From NCBI RefSeq assembly GCF_004000985.1, contig NZ_BIMH01000007.1:1-64000 (forward strand): DNA of 64,000 nucleotides. Reading direction: 5' to 3'. The stretch is from Paenibacillus validus NBRC 15382 (GTDB lineage: Bacteria > Bacillota > Bacilli > Paenibacillales > NBRC-103111). A program made the position numbers and the translations under genes. The notes below the pieces were generated by a model, which was not told the origin of the DNA, ran no database searches, and was given only the letters and a program-made list of their open reading frames with translations. Below are positions 28,366 to 38,345 of the stretch, piece after piece; position 1 is the first letter of the stretch; the number at the start of each line of letters is the position of its first letter.

Positions 28366-28574
28366 CGAGATTCCTCCTTCCGCAGCCTTGCAGGAACTGC
28401 TCCGAATACATTACAAGTATGATGAACGATCCGCTTTTGTTACGCTTTCCGATTACGGTAACGAGGTTGCGAAACATCAGCAGCAGCAAGGCCGGACGAC
28501 TGATTTCCATCATTTATGTATTGAACACAAATTTTATTAATTTATAATGGGTGAAGGAAAGGGGAGGATCATCC

Positions 28575-29231
28575 ATGATGCGAATGAACGCATTCGCCTT
28601 TCTTGTCGCGGTACTGCTCATAAGTGCCGGCACATTTCATGAAGGGCACGCCCAGGCGGCAACGAAGCCTGCGGTATTAACCAAAGGGACGTCAAACGGG
28701 GATGTGTGGGACTTACAGTTCCGTTTAAAAACATTAGGATATTATCAAACGGCGTTAGATGGACAGTTCGGAACCCAAACCTTAACGGCGGTTCGTAAAT
28801 TCCAAAAAGATTACGGCTTGGCGCCAGACGGCGTCGTTGGCCCAAATACCTGGAAAGCCTTAAAAAAGTATTCGCTGAACCGAAGCGAACTGGACGTTAT
28901 GGCCAAAATTATTAATAGCGAGGCCCGCGGAGAACCTTATAAAGGACAAGTTGCCGTTGGGGCTGTAGTCATGAACCGGATTCAATCCGCCCAATTCCCG
29001 GACAATATCCGCGATGTCGTGTTTCAGCCGGGAGCGTTCACAGCAGTCGATGACGGCCAATATTGGTTAACGCCTAACAAAACCGCTTATTTGGCGGCAC
29101 AGGACGCTGTTCGCGGCTGGGACCCTACAAACAATTCGCTTTATTATTTCAATCCGGATACGGCGACCAGCGCGTGGATTTGGTCCCGCCCGCAAACCGT
29201 AAAAATCGGCAAGCACAATTTTGCTAAGTAA
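28575..29231 (+). CDS. sleB: Spore cortex-lytic enzyme SleB
   Basis: The 218-residue protein has a signal peptide (cleavage near AQA-A, residue 29). A peptidoglycan-binding domain (about 35-95; GDVWDLQFRLKTLGYY, DGVVGPNTWKALK) is followed by a SleB/CwlJ hydrolase domain (about 100-218) with the catalytic glutamate in NSEARGEP. It acts as a lytic transglycosylase on muramic-delta-lactam cortex during germination. ATG 28575 follows GGGGAGG at 7 nt; an upstream frame from 28551 lacks support. The usual partner ypeB is not next to it. Confidence 0.9.
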   Translation: MMRMNAFAFLVAVLLISAGTFHEGHAQAATKPAVLTKGTSNGDVWDLQFRLKTLGYYQTALDGQFGTQTLTAVRKFQKDYGLAPDGVVGPNTWKALKKYSLNRSELDVMAKIINSEARGEPYKGQVAVGAVVMNRIQSAQFPDNIRDVVFQPGAFTAVDDGQYWLTPNKTAYLAAQDAVRGWDPTNNSLYYFNPDTATSAWIWSRPQTVKIGKHNFAK

Positions 29232-29261
29232 AAAAATAAGAACGGCTATGATTGATCCTAT

Positions 29262-29304
29262 ATAAAAAAACAGCTCCGTTACCGTTGCAGGTAGCGGGGC
29301 TGTT
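29262..29304 (-). terminator. Terminator after the old-yellow-enzyme gene
   Basis: AACAGCTCCGTTACC (29269-29283) pairs with GGTAGCGGGGCTGTT (29290-29304) with wobbles. On the minus strand seven T follow. It may also stop sleB transcripts. Confidence 0.85.
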
Positions 29305-29385
29305 TGCGTTCCGTTCGAAACGCTAGTGCGCGACAGGCCGTTCGCAAGGGACTGCCTGTCTTCAATGGCTTAAAGCGGTCAGGGG

Positions 29386-30504
29386 TTAAACGACCGGAAA
29401 CCAGCCCGGCGTATGCATGATGGCCTGCCACAGCGGATCCGGGATGACCAGACGCTCCTGATCGTCTTTCGTTAAGGTAGTTTGGATATCCGACTCCCGG
29501 CCTTCGGCTACTTTCACAACCCAATCGGGCTCGATAATGAGCTCGCGGCCCAGAGCAATGAGCGGAATTCCCGTTTGCAAAGCTTTCAGCGCATCATCCG
29601 CACTGTGAAGCGAGCCTACGCCGATGACAGGCACACGGTTACCGGCACGCTCGCGGATCCATTCGATCCGAGACTTGCTTTCGTCTGCGCCACGTCTAGG
29701 TTTGGACCAGAAATCCATTAACGATACATGGATGTAGTCGAGATCCCGGTCTGCTAACGCATCGACCAATTGCAGCGTATCCTCCATCGTGATCCCGGGA
29801 GTTTCCGCTTCTTCCGGGGAAAAGCGGTAACCCACCAGAAACGGTTGCTTCGCGTGCTTGGCCACAACCCGCTTCACTTCCTCCACAACAGCTAACGGGA
29901 AGGTCATGCGCTTCTCCAAGCTTCCTCCCCAGCGGTCTTCGCGGCGGTTGGAATGCGGGGAGAAAAACTGTTGGATCAAGTAACCGTTGGCTCCATGAAT
30001 TTCGACGCCATCGTATCCGGCTTCGATAGCCCGGCGGGTAGCTTCTCCAAAATCGCGAACAATCGCCTCGATCTCCGAATCAGACAAAGCTCTCGGCACG
30101 ACGCTTCCTTCCTGTTCCGAAGCAACGGCACTGGCGCTTACGACATCGCCGTCAACCAGTTCCGGGGGACACATCCGGCCGCCGTGAAAAATTTGCAGGA
30201 CAGCCTTGGCACCTTGTTCCTTAATCGTTTCAGCCAGACGACGTAAACTTGGAATCATCTCGTCGCGGTCGCCGGCAAACTCACCTTGAAATCCTTTGCC
30301 GTTGGGGGTTACATAGGTGCAGGCGGTAATCACCATGCCGACCCCGTTCGACCGGCGGGCATAGTAGCTGACTTCCGCGTCGCTGACTGTGCCATCCTCG
30401 TGCGATGAGAAGTTGGTCATTGGCGCCATCACGATGCGATTTTTCAGTTGAATGCCGCTTTTAAACTTGAAAGTTTCGAATAAAGGCTTGTATTTTGTGT
30501 CCAA
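29386..30504 (-). CDS. Old yellow enzyme family NADH:flavin oxidoreductase
   Basis: The 372-residue FMN-dependent TIM barrel has NRIVMAPMTNFSS, QIFHGGRMCPPE, GVEIHGANGYLIQQFFSP and RREDRWGGSLEKR, all hallmarks of the family. The HGAN pair binds the phenolic or enone substrate. The class reduces alkenes conjugated to carbonyls or nitro groups. Start TTG 30504 follows GGGGAGG at 9 nt; a longer upstream frame lacks a box. It follows the IDEAL gene by 75 nt, so both probably come from the strong promoter at 31050. Confidence 0.9.
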   Translation of the reverse strand: MDTKYKPLFETFKFKSGIQLKNRIVMAPMTNFSSHEDGTVSDAEVSYYARRSNGVGMVITACTYVTPNGKGFQGEFAGDRDEMIPSLRRLAETIKEQGAKAVLQIFHGGRMCPPELVDGDVVSASAVASEQEGSVVPRALSDSEIEAIVRDFGEATRRAIEAGYDGVEIHGANGYLIQQFFSPHSNRREDRWGGSLEKRMTFPLAVVEEVKRVVAKHAKQPFLVGYRFSPEEAETPGITMEDTLQLVDALADRDLDYIHVSLMDFWSKPRRGADESKSRIEWIRERAGNRVPVIGVGSLHSADDALKALQTGIPLIALGRELIIEPDWVVKVAEGRESDIQTTLTKDDQERLVIPDPLWQAIMHTPGWFPVV

Positions 30505-30579
30505 AGGTATGATTCCTCCCCAATTTATAAACAATATCTGTAGCTAGTTTGTTCTGGTTTCATGCTTTTTAGCATTTCA

Positions 30580-30978
30580 TCAGGACCCGCTCCGATTTTT
30601 TGGAGCCGTTCCAAACAGCCTTGAAGCAGGCGCATGATGGGTGTGCTGCCGGCTAGCCGATCCGGTTGCGGAGGCTGCAGACTGCCTGGCTCTCAGTTGT
30701 TCGAACCATTCTTTATCATGCGTCATCAGAGCAAGTTCAATCAAACTGCGCACTTCTTCCGGAGCTGACGGTGTGTAGGCCGGCAACTTCTTTACTCTGG
30801 CAAGCTTGGTTTCGATGGTCGTACCCACCGTTTCCTGAAGGTCGCATTGTGTCACCACAACCTTCAGTTCGCCATTTTCGTTCATCGACTCGACGTATCC
30901 GATAAATTTTTCATCCTTAACGGATGTGCCGCTTACCCAATCGCCTTCTCTAATCAACGCATCGTTTGCTGGATTCAT
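30580..30978 (-). CDS. IDEAL-domain protein
   Basis: The 132-residue protein has an N-terminal beta module (EGDWVSGTSVKDEKFIGYVES) and a short IDEAL motif region (LIELALMTHDKEWFEQL, about residues 79-95), followed by a low-complexity His/Ser/Ala tail. IDEAL domains occur in small Bacillales proteins and are thought to mediate protein contacts; no activity is known. It is first in a likely operon with the flavin oxidoreductase. Confidence 0.75.
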   Translation of the reverse strand: MNPANDALIREGDWVSGTSVKDEKFIGYVESMNENGELKVVVTQCDLQETVGTTIETKLARVKKLPAYTPSAPEEVRSLIELALMTHDKEWFEQLRARQSAASATGSASRQHTHHAPASRLFGTAPKNRSGS

Positions 30979-31049
30979 ATCCGGTCACCTCTTTCTTTTT
31001 ACTAAGCCAACCTATCTGAGATCGTTTTAGTAACAGTTCGCTTACTGTC

Positions 31050-31078
31050 ATTATATTTGTAACAGTTTAAAGTGTCAA
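31050..31078 (-). promoter_or_regulatory. Consensus sigma-A promoter with overlapping repeats
   Basis: On the minus strand TTGACA and TATAAT are both perfect and spaced 17 bp. AACTGTTAC occurs in the spacer and again 10 bp downstream of the -10, and ACAGT-AAGCGA-ACTGT forms an inverted repeat over the start region. Such a strong promoter filled with repeats suggests repression, probably relieved by an electrophile or redox signal given the oxidoreductase; that is inference. Confidence 0.75.
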
Positions 31079-31145
31079 CTGTCTTCTTTCATTTTGAAAA
31101 CCACGACAAAAAGGGAACCGTAATTAAACGAATCCCCTTGTGCTT

Positions 31146-31369
31146 CTAACTAAACTCATGATTGTCAATTGCCTTTTGAAAGTCGCTGACCCGTGTAAAT
31201 TTTTTATATGCAGCCAGGTTTAACGAAGGTGTATATACTTTAACGGTGCGTTTACCGGAAATTTTCGCATCATACATGGCGATGGCGGCGTTTTTCATCA
31301 GATCTTTAAGAATGGGAGCATCCTCGGGGGTAACTGCTTATACCGACACTTGCCGATACAACCAGCTCA
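31146..31369 (-). pseudogene. Frameshifted C-terminal remnant of a GGDEF protein
   Basis: The translated remnant reads LVVSASVGISSYP then, after one extra C in a run of five (31326-31330), EDAPILKDLMKNAAIAMYDA and SGKRTVKVYTPSLN, ending with a TAG. This is the end of a GGDEF domain (SVGIS-YP-D, LLKNADIAMY-AK-SGK) running into the linker that normally precedes an EAL domain. The N-terminal part and the GGDEF motif are absent. It abuts the 3' end of a complete diguanylate cyclase gene, as if recombination between two such genes had left it. Confidence 0.7.
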
Positions 31370-32653
31370 TATTTGTCTATTGAGCAAGGCAGACTTGCCT
31401 CTGCCCTTTTTACTTTTCTTCTTTGCCTTGTACAACGCAATATCCGCATGTTTAAAAAGCTTCATCATGTTGGTTCCATGCTCCGAATATATAGAGTACC
31501 CTATACTTGAATTTACGATGATGCCGTCATTTAAATCCGGCACAGGAAAGGGGTCCCCCAGCGATTGCAGGAACAGGTGTATAAAAGCGGTTATTTCCTG
31601 TTTGCCATGAATGTTTTTCATGATAACGGTAAATTCGTCTCCGCTTAATCGGCCTACAAAGTCACCTTCCCGCTTGCAGTTCAGCAAGCGATTGGAAAAC
31701 TCCTTCAAAACCATGTCGCCTACATCATGGCCATACGTGTCATTGATGGTTTTAAATTGGTCGATGTCCATAATCAGCAAAGCAAAATCTTCATTTTGGC
31801 GAACCGCCTCCTCCAGCGTCTCATCCAAAATGAGTTTGATCTTCCGGCGGTTATAAAGCCCTGTTAAATAATCGTGATACGCCATAAATTCCAATTCTTG
31901 CATGGTTTGTTTTCTAACGGTGATATCCCTCGAAACGATTAAAATTTGATGGACTTCGCCTTCGTCCGACAAGATCGGGGAACATGCGGCTTCATACCAG
32001 ACCCATTGACCGTTCCTGATCTTGTTCCGAATTTCCAGCACATACGAGTCTTTCGTTTGTATCATCTCTCGATACGTTTCTTTCAATTTAATTACATCAT
32101 CTTCGTGTAAGTAATGGAAGATGTCGAATTCATCGTTACAATGTCCGGTATGGTGCTGATGGGATGGAGATACATACTCGATCTTGCCGTGAATATCTGT
32201 GATTTTGATCATATCTTGCGAGTGTTCTTCAATGAGCCGGTATTGCTCTTCTTTTTTTCTTAACATTTGCTCCAATTTTTTTTGATTTGTAATATTAAAA
32301 TAAATCATGAAAACGCCCAAAATCCCGGTTCCATGATCCTCGATAGGCGTTGCCTTCATTAAAAAATATTGTTTATCCTCATTGATTTGCACAGCAAACT
32401 CATGTTTGTAAGACGGCAGACCTGACATTACACGGGCGATCCCTTGCTTAAGATCGTCGTCGCCATCATATAAATTCAAATAACGTATACCGAGATAGGC
32501 ATCTAATTTCTCGCCGCTATGGATCGGAAAGTTAATCCATGATTGATTTACAAAATGAATAGCGCCCTGTTTGTTTATAAATACGGCAGGTTCGGACAAC
32601 GATTCTATAATCAATGAATTCAACCGGCAGGTTCGTAATAAAGCGTCCAGCAT
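31367..32653 (-). CDS. PAS-PAS-GGDEF diguanylate cyclase (SGDEF variant)
   Basis: The 428-residue soluble protein has two PAS domains (about 10-125 and 135-255; the second with PAC signature VSRDITVRKQ) and a GGDEF domain (about 265-420). The active loop reads SGDEF (337-341), a variant compatible with activity. An intact RxxD inhibitory site (R328-D331) lies five residues before it. YHDYLTGLYNRR and DIDQFKTINDTYGHDVGD are conserved. It should make cyclic di-GMP from GTP in response to a small-molecule or redox cue. ATG 32653 has AAGG at 5 nt. A cyclic-di-GMP-type riboswitch is present in the same window. Confidence 0.9.
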   Translation of the reverse strand: MLDALLRTCRLNSLIIESLSEPAVFINKQGAIHFVNQSWINFPIHSGEKLDAYLGIRYLNLYDGDDDLKQGIARVMSGLPSYKHEFAVQINEDKQYFLMKATPIEDHGTGILGVFMIYFNITNQKKLEQMLRKKEEQYRLIEEHSQDMIKITDIHGKIEYVSPSHQHHTGHCNDEFDIFHYLHEDDVIKLKETYREMIQTKDSYVLEIRNKIRNGQWVWYEAACSPILSDEGEVHQILIVSRDITVRKQTMQELEFMAYHDYLTGLYNRRKIKLILDETLEEAVRQNEDFALLIMDIDQFKTINDTYGHDVGDMVLKEFSNRLLNCKREGDFVGRLSGDEFTVIMKNIHGKQEITAFIHLFLQSLGDPFPVPDLNDGIIVNSSIGYSIYSEHGTNMMKLFKHADIALYKAKKKSKKGRGKSALLNRQI

Positions 32654-32860
32654 GTTCACCTTCTTTATCCGTTAATTTCCCAAGCAACACGATCTTCACC
32701 ACAATGGTTTGTTCCAAAATCAAACGCTTACACAACTTTTCTCTTCATCTTATTCCATGATTGGATACTTATCAATCTATTTTCCGTCAATATACTACAT
32801 TTTGAAACAAATTTCGACAATATTCCTCCTGAGCGGTACCGTTCATCTCCGGCACATAAA

Positions 32861-32884
32861 AAAAGAAGGCTCCTATACGGAGCC
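32861..32884 (-). terminator. Terminator after the MBL hydrolase gene
   Basis: GGCTCC and GGAGCC form the stem with loop tatac. A run of T follows on the minus strand after CTT. The rest of 32654-32988 holds the promoter of the diguanylate cyclase gene and nothing else recognisable. Confidence 0.7.
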
Positions 32885-32988
32885 CTTTCGAAACAGATAC
32901 ATTCGTGCCTGATATTTGACAAAGCAAATTCGCCTAGAACGCCGAGTTGCCTTGTACCGATTCTTGAAAAGCCGATAGTCGTACAGGG

Positions 32989-33684
32989 TTACGATTTAAC
33001 CGTCATTTGCTCGCCCGGTTTGAGCACCCGGCCTTGTATACCTTTTTCCTCCAGACTGCGAACGAACGCTTCAGCGTCCTGCCGAATAGCCGGGAACGTA
33101 TCATAGTGGACCGGTACGACCAGCTTGGCCCCGAACCATTCCGCCGCTTGGACGGCATCTTCAGGTCCCATCGTATAATGGTCGCCCATGGGAATGAAGG
33201 CAACGTCAATCGAATGACGATCTCCAATCATCTTCATATCGCCGTAAAGCGCCGTGTCACCCGCATGAAGTACGGTAATGCCCTCCGCGGTAACGATAAA
33301 GCCGCCCGGCATGCCGCCGTACACAATTCGCTGCTCGTCCTCCAGCACGATCCCCGAGCTATGGAACGCTTGAATCATTTTTGCCTTCGCAAAACCCAGA
33401 TCGACGGTTCCCCCCGTATTCATGCCAATCGTCCGGAGTCCCTTCCAGGACATGTAGGCTGCAAGCTCAAACGTGGCTACGACCGGCACATCATTGGCTT
33501 TGGCGATCGGCTCCGCATCCAATATATGATCCATATGCGCATGTGTCAGAAGAACCGCGTCCGTCTTAATGTCCTCAGGTTTGGTTACCGCCAGGGCGTT
33601 GCCCCGCAGGAACGGATCGATGATGAGCGATTTGTCCCCGGTTACGATTTGAACGCAAGAATGTCCATGGTATATAATTTCCAT
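32989..33684 (-). CDS. UPF0173 metal-dependent hydrolase (MBL fold)
   Basis: The 231-residue beta-lactamase-fold protein has HAHMDH (48-53), the third metal histidine in QAFHSSG, HAGDTALYGDM and a terminal VVPVHYDTF. These are the ligands for a two-metal centre. It matches the YtkL/UPF0173 group of putative hydrolases without proven substrate. ATG behind AAGGAGG. Monocistronic. Confidence 0.88.
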   Translation of the reverse strand: MEIIYHGHSCVQIVTGDKSLIIDPFLRGNALAVTKPEDIKTDAVLLTHAHMDHILDAEPIAKANDVPVVATFELAAYMSWKGLRTIGMNTGGTVDLGFAKAKMIQAFHSSGIVLEDEQRIVYGGMPGGFIVTAEGITVLHAGDTALYGDMKMIGDRHSIDVAFIPMGDHYTMGPEDAVQAAEWFGAKLVVPVHYDTFPAIRQDAEAFVRSLEEKGIQGRVLKPGEQMTVKS

Positions 33685-33789
33685 TTTCTCGATTCCTCCT
33701 TATTTGCCCAACAGTTGGTTATCGTTATTCAAAATCATGTTACCGATTAATTTTCCCCATGTCAAAAAAAGGATTTCCTCAAAACAAAG

Positions 33790-33831
33790 AACGCCTCCAT
33801 CAAACCCGGTAAAGGTTCTGATGAAGGCGTT
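33790..33831 (-). terminator. Terminator of the fucose-type operon
   Basis: AACGCCTCCATCA pairs with TGATGAAGGCGTT with one mismatch. The minus strand continues CTTTGTTTTG. It lies just past the kinase stop. Confidence 0.8.
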
Positions 33832-33850
33832 TCTTCTATTTCTCTATCCG

Positions 33851-35527
33851 TTACGCTTCACTTTGCAGTCGCTTGATGCTCAGAAGCTCTTTCATCACTT
33901 GACAGCCGCCCCGGCCAAATAGATCATGCAGCCGGTTGTAAGCCGCGTACAGCTCGTCGTAAACAGCCTTGTTCGCAGCATTCGGGAGATACGTTTCCTC
34001 ACGTACATGCGCCATCTTCGCAGCAGCCTCGGCTATACTGTCGTAGCCGCCGCGTTCGGCCCCCGCAGCCACGGCTCCGAACATCGCCGCCCCAAGCGCA
34101 GGGGTTTGGGTCGACGCGGCAATCTTGATCTCACGGCCGGTCACGTCTGCATAAATTTGCATCAGCAGACGGTTGCGCTGCGGCAAGCCTCCGCAGGCGA
34201 ACAGTTCGTTCACCTCGACGCCCGCCGCCTCGAACGTATCGATAATCTTACGTGTGCCGAAGGCGGTTGCTTCCAATAAGGAACGGTAAATTTCCTCCGG
34301 CTTCGTCTGGAGCGTCAATCCGACGATCATGCCGCTTAAATCGGCATCCACCAGCACGGAACGGTTGCCGTTCCACCAATCGAGCGCCAGCAAGCCGTGC
34401 TCGCCGGGCTTCAGCTCCGCTGCCCGTCGTTCCAACCAGCCGTGAACGCTGAGCCCTTCGCTTGCCGCCGCTTCCAGCACGTAGCCGGGCACCTGGTGGT
34501 CAACAAACCAGCCGAACAGATCCCCTACCGCGGGCTGACCCGCCTCATACCCGTAAAGCCCGGGAATGAGGCCGTCTTCCACGACACCGCTGATGCCTTC
34601 GGCATGAATTTCTTTGTCGCTCAGCAGCATATGACACAATGAGGTGCCCATGGCCATGACCATTTGACCCGAGCGAACGGCCCCGGTACCCGGAACGCCC
34701 GCGTGCGCGTCGATGATGCTGGCGGCAACTGCCGTTCCGGCACGCAGCCCCAGCATATCAGCCGCTTCCGCCGTCAATTCGCCGGCTTTCGTTCCAAGCG
34801 ACACGACGTCGCCCGCCAGCTTCGTTTCCACGAATCGTTCAAGCTTCGGATCCAAAGCTTTGAAGAAGTCGGGCGAAGGATAGCCGTCCGCTTTATGCCA
34901 GAATGCTTTGTAGCCTGCGCCGCAGCTGCTGCGGACCGGATTGCCGGTTAGTTGAAGAACCGTCCAGTCCGCAGCCTCCATAAACCGGTCGGCCGCCTCA
35001 TACACTTCAGGAGCCTCATTCATGATTTGCCACGCTTTGGCGACCATCCATTCCGACGAGGTTTTACCGCCGTACCGGCTTAAGAACAGCTCGCCCCGCG
35101 CCTCGGCCGTTTCATTAATCCGGTTGGCTTCGTCCTGCGCCGCATGATGCTTCCACAGCTTGACATACGCATGCGGCTCATCGCGGTAAGCCTCTTGATC
35201 GCATAGAGGATTGCCGTCCTCATCGACAGGGAGCATGGTGCACGCCGTAAAATCAATCCCGATGCCGATCACTTGCGCCGGATCAACCCCCGAAATGCGC
35301 AGCACCTCGGGAACCGACCGTCTTAGGACCTCCATGTAATCGTCCGGATGCTGAAGCGCCCAGTTCGGCTCCAGCGGCTTGCCGGACCCCGGCAAGCGTT
35401 CATCGATCACACCGTGAGGATACGGCGTCACGTGGACGGCAAGCTCCTCACCGTTGTCGACGTCAACGATGACGGCTCTGCCGGACTCCGTCCCGTAATC
35501 GACTCCTATCGCATATCGTTTTCCCAT
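33851..35527 (-). CDS. araB: FGGY kinase, ribulokinase type
   Basis: The 558-residue carbohydrate kinase has the ribulokinase opening [51 protein letters not shown] and [10 protein letters not shown] near the ADP site. Length is right for AraB rather than for the shorter fuculokinases. It lies 16 nt after L-fucose isomerase, so its substrate is probably the ketose made by that enzyme (L-fuculose or D-ribulose) and not only L-ribulose; the symbol reflects family. ATG 35527 follows GGAGG. Last gene of the operon. Confidence 0.85.
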   Translation of the reverse strand: MGKRYAIGVDYGTESGRAVIVDVDNGEELAVHVTPYPHGVIDERLPGSGKPLEPNWALQHPDDYMEVLRRSVPEVLRISGVDPAQVIGIGIDFTACTMLPVDEDGNPLCDQEAYRDEPHAYVKLWKHHAAQDEANRINETAEARGELFLSRYGGKTSSEWMVAKAWQIMNEAPEVYEAADRFMEAADWTVLQLTGNPVRSSCGAGYKAFWHKADGYPSPDFFKALDPKLERFVETKLAGDVVSLGTKAGELTAEAADMLGLRAGTAVAASIIDAHAGVPGTGAVRSGQMVMAMGTSLCHMLLSDKEIHAEGISGVVEDGLIPGLYGYEAGQPAVGDLFGWFVDHQVPGYVLEAAASEGLSVHGWLERRAAELKPGEHGLLALDWWNGNRSVLVDADLSGMIVGLTLQTKPEEIYRSLLEATAFGTRKIIDTFEAAGVEVNELFACGGLPQRNRLLMQIYADVTGREIKIAASTQTPALGAAMFGAVAAGAERGGYDSIAEAAAKMAHVREETYLPNAANKAVYDELYAAYNRLHDLFGRGGCQVMKELLSIKRLQSEA

Positions 35528-35543
35528 CGCATGTTCCTCCGTT

Positions 35544-37337
35544 CTAACGGTACAACGGGCCGAAGGTCGAGCATGCCCGATAATCGGCTCCCACCGGCTC
35601 ATTCACACCGAACGCCGACCATGCGCTAGGACGGAATATTTGATCTTCGGGAACGTTGTGCATGCAAACCGGAATCCGCAGCATCGAAGCTAACGTAATT
35701 AAATCTCCGCCGACATGACCGTAGCTGACGGCGCAATGATTCGAGCCCCAGTTATTCATGACCGTATAGACGTCTTTGAATGCGCCTTTCCCGGTAAGCT
35801 TCGGCACGAACCAGGTCGTCGGCCAAGTCGGGTTGGAGCGCTGGTCAAGCACATCGTGAACGTCCTCGGGAAGCTCGACCGAATAGCCCTCTGCAAGCTG
35901 CAGGACCGGGCCGATGCCTTTAATCAGATTAATCCGTGCGATCGTCATCGGCATGCCGCCACGCGTCGTGAAGTCTGTCGAATACCCGCCTCCGCGGAAG
36001 AAATCGACTGCCGGACACCACTTCGTCGCATCCAGGCATTTCTTCACTTCATCGTCCGTAATGTCCCAGAATGGCTTCATGGCCGGCTGTCCGTTGATTG
36101 TTTGCTCGCCAGTCGCATCCAGTGCCGCAGGTCCGGAGTTGATCAAGTGAATGATCCCGCCGGCAGCAGGCCCGGTCAGCTCATGTCCCGTCACGCGCTT
36201 GACCGCTTCCGGACTCCAATACGTACGCACATCGGCGAATATTTGCGCGCTGTTCGTCAACAAGTGACCGAAGAGCATCGTGACCGCATTGAGGTTATCG
36301 TTCTCGGTAGCCATTATGAACGGTTCGCGAATGCCGTTCCAATCGAACGAGCTGGTCAATATCGCTTCCATAAAGTCGCCGTTCGGAAAGTGATCGGTCC
36401 AGGCGCGCTGTCCTTGGAAACCGGCGGCGATCGCGTTATGTCCGAGCGCCTCTTCCTCGTAGCCCATCTCCGCGAGCTTCGGATTCCCGATCATCAGGTC
36501 GCGGGCGATCAGCGTCATTTTGACAACCGTCTCCAGATCTTGCTCCTTCTGTTCGTCGGTTCTCTTCAGCTCAGGAGGATTCACATCTGCGCCGATATGA
36601 CAATTTTCTTTGGTCCATGCCAAAGCGCGTTCGAATTCTTCCTTATCGTAAATTCCCCGTTCCATCCGCCGGACAAATTCCGTCATATCCACATACTCAT
36701 TGCGCATGCCCAAATAGTCTTGGAAGAACGATTCGTCCACGATGCAGCCTGCGATCCCCATGGACACAGTGCCGAGCGCCAAATATGACTTGCCCCGCAT
36801 CGTAGCGACGGCAAGGCCCGCCTTGGCAAAGCGCAGCAGCTTCTCTTGAACGTCCTCCGGAATCGAGCTGTCGCCCATATCCTGAACATCCTTGCCGTAA
36901 ATGCTGAAGGCCGGCAGCCCTTTCTGATTATGCGCCCCCAGCGCCGATGCCAAGTATACGGCACCCGGTCTTTCCGTCCCGTTAAAGCCCCAGATGGCTT
37001 TAGGCATGAAAGGATCCGTATCGATCGTCTCAAGCGGGTAGCACCAGGACGGCGTCACCGAGATCGTAACGCCTACGCCTTCCTTGCGGAATTTCTCGGC
37101 TGCTCTCGCCGCTTCCGCTACGCCGCCAATCGTCGTATCGGCAATGACGCATTCGACCGGCAGCCCGTTCGAATGACGCAAATTTTCGCTCAAAAATTTG
37201 GCGCAAGCGATGGCCATATTCATCGTCGGCTCTTCCAGCGATTCACGGATACCGCCTCGGCGGCCGTCAATAATAGGGCGAATTCCGATCTTAGGCATAT
37301 CTCCTTGCAAACGGTTTACGAATCGGGACGAGTTCAT
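35544..37337 (-). CDS. fucI: L-fucose isomerase
   Basis: The 597-residue enzyme interconverts L-fucose and L-fuculose (and D-arabinose with D-ribulose) with manganese. Family blocks include [42 protein letters not shown] and [20 protein letters not shown], which carry the Glu, Asp and His metal ligands. ATG 37337 follows AAGGAGG. An AAACGTTT operator-like site lies between it and the aldolase gene. Confidence 0.93.
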   Translation of the reverse strand: MNSSRFVNRLQGDMPKIGIRPIIDGRRGGIRESLEEPTMNMAIACAKFLSENLRHSNGLPVECVIADTTIGGVAEAARAAEKFRKEGVGVTISVTPSWCYPLETIDTDPFMPKAIWGFNGTERPGAVYLASALGAHNQKGLPAFSIYGKDVQDMGDSSIPEDVQEKLLRFAKAGLAVATMRGKSYLALGTVSMGIAGCIVDESFFQDYLGMRNEYVDMTEFVRRMERGIYDKEEFERALAWTKENCHIGADVNPPELKRTDEQKEQDLETVVKMTLIARDLMIGNPKLAEMGYEEEALGHNAIAAGFQGQRAWTDHFPNGDFMEAILTSSFDWNGIREPFIMATENDNLNAVTMLFGHLLTNSAQIFADVRTYWSPEAVKRVTGHELTGPAAGGIIHLINSGPAALDATGEQTINGQPAMKPFWDITDDEVKKCLDATKWCPAVDFFRGGGYSTDFTTRGGMPMTIARINLIKGIGPVLQLAEGYSVELPEDVHDVLDQRSNPTWPTTWFVPKLTGKGAFKDVYTVMNNWGSNHCAVSYGHVGGDLITLASMLRIPVCMHNVPEDQIFRPSAWSAFGVNEPVGADYRACSTFGPLYR

Positions 37338-37356
37338 GGTTTTCCTCCTTGGTTTT

Positions 37357-37372
37357 AAACAAACGTTTATTT
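37357..37372. promoter_or_regulatory. LacI-family operator-like site before fucI
   Basis: ACAAACGTTTATTT contains the AAACGTTT core shared with the sites upstream of the LacI gene at 43652. It could be an internal operator or a cre-like site. Confidence 0.4.
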
Positions 37373-38296
37373 TTAAATTCCGTATGTCTTGGCAACCGTC
37401 TTGGACAAGCGATGCAGCTGCTCGATCTCAAGCCGGTTGGTAGCCGTAAAGTCCAGATGGTTCTTGGAGCGGCAATGATAGTTGGAGAGAACCCCTTCCA
37501 GCATCAAATAATATTTGGCGTTAACCGGATACAATTGTTTCTCGATGAAGGAAGCGATACTTACGAAATTGCTCAGATGATCCGCTTCCTCCGGCTTCTG
37601 CTGCCAGTTTTGCATGAGCCAGACATACAGCTCCGGGTGGAAGTTGGCCATGACGCCGCTGTACCCGGTGACGCCGAGCTTCAACGTCTCGAGCAGCGTG
37701 GCCGTGTTCGCGTTATATATATTCAAGCCGGTCCCTTGAACGGCTTCCAATTTCAATCTTATATTCTCGGCATCGCAGCTGGTGTCTTTCAGAAACAGAA
37801 AACGGCCGGTTTCAGCGCACCATTTCAGCGCTTCCGGGGAAATGATTTTTTTGTAAGGGAACGGACACTCGTAGAATCCGAGCGGTGTTTCTTCCGGAAG
37901 CTCCTTCAGCAGCTTCTCCAAATTTCGCTTCCAGGTCGCGTCCGGTTCTCCTTCCGAGGACAGCCGGTTTGTAATTAACACAAGCGCATCGATTCCCGTA
38001 TCGGCAAGCGCCTTCAGTTCCTCGACCTGATCCTCGTACTTATCCGATATGTGCCCCGATGCAATAACAGGAACTCGGCCCGCAGCCTTTTCCTTCACGA
38101 ATGCCGCAAGCTTCACTCGCTCTTCCTTGCTTAAGAAGAACATCTCACTCGACTGGCATACCGCAAACAATCCGTCAACGCCATGCCCGATATACCAATC
38201 GATCAATCGTTCCAAAGCGTCATAATCAATCTCGTTCGATTCTGTGAACGGGGTGATCATTGTAGGCCACACACCCGCAGGAATTTGTTTCATCAT
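37373..38296 (-). CDS. DapA/NanA family aldolase
   Basis: The 307-residue TIM-barrel protein has the Schiff-base lysine in FLKDTSCD (near residue 170) and the tyrosine in GFYECPFPY. The family includes dihydrodipicolinate synthase, N-acetylneuraminate lyase and 2-keto-3-deoxy-sugar-acid aldolases. Its position beside a sialidase-fold gene and fucI argues for cleavage of a sugar acid, not lysine synthesis. Start ATG 38296 follows GAGGGAG; a further ATG is next. Confidence 0.82.
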   Translation of the reverse strand: MMKQIPAGVWPTMITPFTESNEIDYDALERLIDWYIGHGVDGLFAVCQSSEMFFLSKEERVKLAAFVKEKAAGRVPVIASGHISDKYEDQVEELKALADTGIDALVLITNRLSSEGEPDATWKRNLEKLLKELPEETPLGFYECPFPYKKIISPEALKWCAETGRFLFLKDTSCDAENIRLKLEAVQGTGLNIYNANTATLLETLKLGVTGYSGVMANFHPELYVWLMQNWQQKPEEADHLSNFVSIASFIEKQLYPVNAKYYLMLEGVLSNYHCRSKNHLDFTATNRLEIEQLHRLSKTVAKTYGI

Positions 38297-38345
38297 CCGG
38301 TTCTCCCTCACGATCCGTAGTAGGTTTCCATATCTATATTCCGCT

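Noticed and set aside
28217-28513. Minus-strand frame upstream of the TOMM cyclodehydratase, checked as precursor peptide
   Set aside because: It runs into the enzyme gene in another frame, has no ribosome binding site and lacks a Cys/Ser/Thr-rich core.
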